NCBI RefSeq assembly: GCF_001468225.1
Contig: NZ_LNRU01000006.1
Span: 186,001 to 250,000, forward strand
DNA from: Sphingopyxis sp. H053
Lineage (GTDB): Bacteria > Pseudomonadota > Alphaproteobacteria > Sphingomonadales > Sphingomonadaceae
Length of the DNA: 64,000 bases
Direction of reading: 5' to 3'
The first letter of the stretch is position 1. The number at the start of each line of letters is the position of its first letter. A model generated the notes under the pieces. That model saw only the letters and a list, made by a program, of their open reading frames with translations, ran no database searches and was not told the origin of the DNA. The translations under genes and the position numbers were made by a program. Shown piece by piece: positions 63,038 to 64,000 of this stretch.

Positions 63038-63942
63038 CAGCGAACCTCGGGCACTTTTTTGCGCATCGACTGGATCGCGATCAGCGCGAACATCGCATAG
63101 ATGAGCAGGAAGGAGAGGGCGGCGCCGAATGGCCAGTCGTTCGCTTTCTTGAACTGGCGTTCGATGACGTTGGCGATCATCTGGCTGTCGGTCCCGCCCA
63201 TCAGGTCGGGCGTTAGGTATGCGCCGAGCGCGGGTATCAGCGTGATCATCACGCCCGCGACGATGCCCGGTGCGGCGAGCGGCACGACGATGCGCATGAT
63301 CGTGCGGAAATGCCCGGCACCGAGATCGAGGCTCGCCTCGATCAGGCTGCGGTCAAGCCGGTCGAGCGCGGCGTAGAGCGGCAGGACCATGAAGGGCAGG
63401 TGGACATAGACGAGCCCGAAGACGACCGCGAAATTGTTGAAGAGCAGCTGCACCGGCTCCCATGTCGGGAGCGGCTGGAGCCCGACGAGCGTCTTGATCC
63501 AGCTCGTCCCTTCCCACAGCGCGCCGAGCCCCTTGTTCGCGAACCCCTGCGTCCCGAGGAGCATCATGAGCGCGTAAGTGCGGATGAGGAGGTTCGTCCA
63601 GAAGGGCAGCATGATGCCGAGCAGCAGCCACGGCCGCCATTTCTCGCTGGCGAACGTGATCGCCATTGCAACGGGAAAGCCGATGATCAGGCAGATTAGG
63701 GTGACGAGCGCCGCAACCGCGAAGCTCTTGCCGAAAATGGTCAGGTACAGCCATTCGGTCGCGCGCTTGTAATTGTCGAGCGTCCCCGAAATGTCGATTT
63801 CGGTCAGCCCCTTATTCTCGCCGAAGCTGTAGAGCCAGACGATCGCCATGGGCACGAGGAAGAAGAGGATGATCCAGAACAGCGTCGGTAGCGATACCGC
63901 TGCAAAGACCCCTTTGTTCGTTTTCCAGTCCTGTTCGGCCAT
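63037..63942 (-). CDS. potH: Polyamine ABC transporter permease PotH-like
   Basis: A 301-residue permease with six spans. The EAA loop is EASLDLGAGHFRTIMRIVVPLAAPGIVAG and the late GAYLTPDLMGG..SQMIANVI is typical of PotH/PotB. It works with the PotI-like permease and the ATPase. A short fragment of what is probably the binding-protein gene lies upstream on the same strand. Confidence 0.93.
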   Translation of the reverse strand: MAEQDWKTNKGVFAAVSLPTLFWIILFFLVPMAIVWLYSFGENKGLTEIDISGTLDNYKRATEWLYLTIFGKSFAVAALVTLICLIIGFPVAMAITFASEKWRPWLLLGIMLPFWTNLLIRTYALMMLLGTQGFANKGLGALWEGTSWIKTLVGLQPLPTWEPVQLLFNNFAVVFGLVYVHLPFMVLPLYAALDRLDRSLIEASLDLGAGHFRTIMRIVVPLAAPGIVAGVMITLIPALGAYLTPDLMGGTDSQMIANVIERQFKKANDWPFGAALSFLLIYAMFALIAIQSMRKKVPEVR

Positions 63943-63965
63943 CCCCCGATGCCCCCTTCAGACCG

Positions 63966-64000
63966 TTACGCAGCCCGAACCCTTGTAAACGCCTCCTCAT
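63966..64000 (-). CDS. Last codons of a probable PotF-like binding protein gene (cut by window edge)
   Basis: On the minus strand the end of the window reads EEAFTRVRAA and stop (63966-63968). An aromatic-Thr-Arg-Val-Arg/Lys ending resembles the C terminus of PotF-type polyamine-binding proteins (WTRVK in E. coli), and the place, 23 bases before potH, is where potF is expected. Ten codons cannot prove it. The ORF starting at the other frame (ATG at 63998-64000) is not preferred. Confidence 0.4.
   Translation of the reverse strand, partial: EEAFTRVRAA

Overview
The window reads as chromosomal DNA of a Sphingomonadales alphaproteobacterium, most likely Sphingopyxis or a close relative. This rests on very high G+C with long antisense shadow frames, a GcrA cell-cycle regulator, a split F0 ATP synthase operon with separate b' and b subunits, the gene order lapA-pyrF-trpF-trpB-trpA-accD-folC, a TonB receptor/FecR/FecI set, and families of intergenic palindromic repeats. 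The genus is inferred from gene content, not from a marker gene.

Layout. 1-377: 3' part of a response-regulator receiver gene. 0.5-2.2 kb: an AmpG-like MFS transporter whose end overlaps convergent folC. 2.2-9.9 kb (minus): purB, lapA-pyrF, a REP-like repeat, then a seven-gene chain (trpF, trpB, a 63-aa membrane protein, trpA, accD, an 81-aa protein, folC) joined almost throughout by ATGA or TAATG overlaps. 10.1-12.3 kb: two paralogous secreted Ala/Pro-rich proteins (one with EF-hands), rnk and radC. 12.5-16.3 kb: the ydbH-ynbE-ydbL envelope lipid-transport operon. 16.6-19.1 kb: atpI-atpB-atpE-atpF'-atpF. 19.2-27.2 kb: GST, SDR, uvrC, a hot-dog thioesterase, recO, leuB, metZ, apaG and a LysR regulator. 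27.3-33.7 kb: DUF417 protein, an ORF12-like serine hydrolase, a GFA protein, parE, an outer-membrane barrel, a PaaI-like thioesterase and gcrA. 33.9-36.1 kb: ABC-2 permease, hspQ, a Yip1 protein and tRNA-Ser(CGA). 36.2-41.7 kb: a WD40-like/amidohydrolase fusion, a CaiB/BaiF CoA-transferase and yghU. 41.8-44.9 kb: TadE and TadG proteins and a Phd-like/PAS fusion. 45.1-47.5 kb: a pair of acyl-CoA dehydrogenases behind a candidate operator/promoter. 47.7-51.6 kb (minus): TonB receptor, fecR, fecI. 51.8-52.1 kb: a small element with long terminal inverted repeats, probably a MITE. 52.1-57.4 kb: an autotransporter, a methyltransferase and glucokinase. 57.5-64 kb: a polyamine block with a PuuD-like hydrolase, an omega-aminotransferase, a DUF808 protein and, convergently, the pot ABC transporter, with only the last codons of the probable binding-protein gene at the edge.

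How it works together. Most of the window is core metabolism (tryptophan, pyrimidine, purine, folate, leucine, methionine, malonyl-CoA, ATP) and DNA repair (uvrC, recO, radC, parE). The accessory features are the signal-responsive TonB system, the autotransporter, the orphan Tad proteins and the Phd/PAS protein. I see no prophage, CRISPR array, rRNA or intact insertion sequence. The least explained items are the small proteins embedded in the trp/acc chain, the Phd-like/PAS fusion, the MITE-like element and five intergenic inverted-repeat elements of four or more types.
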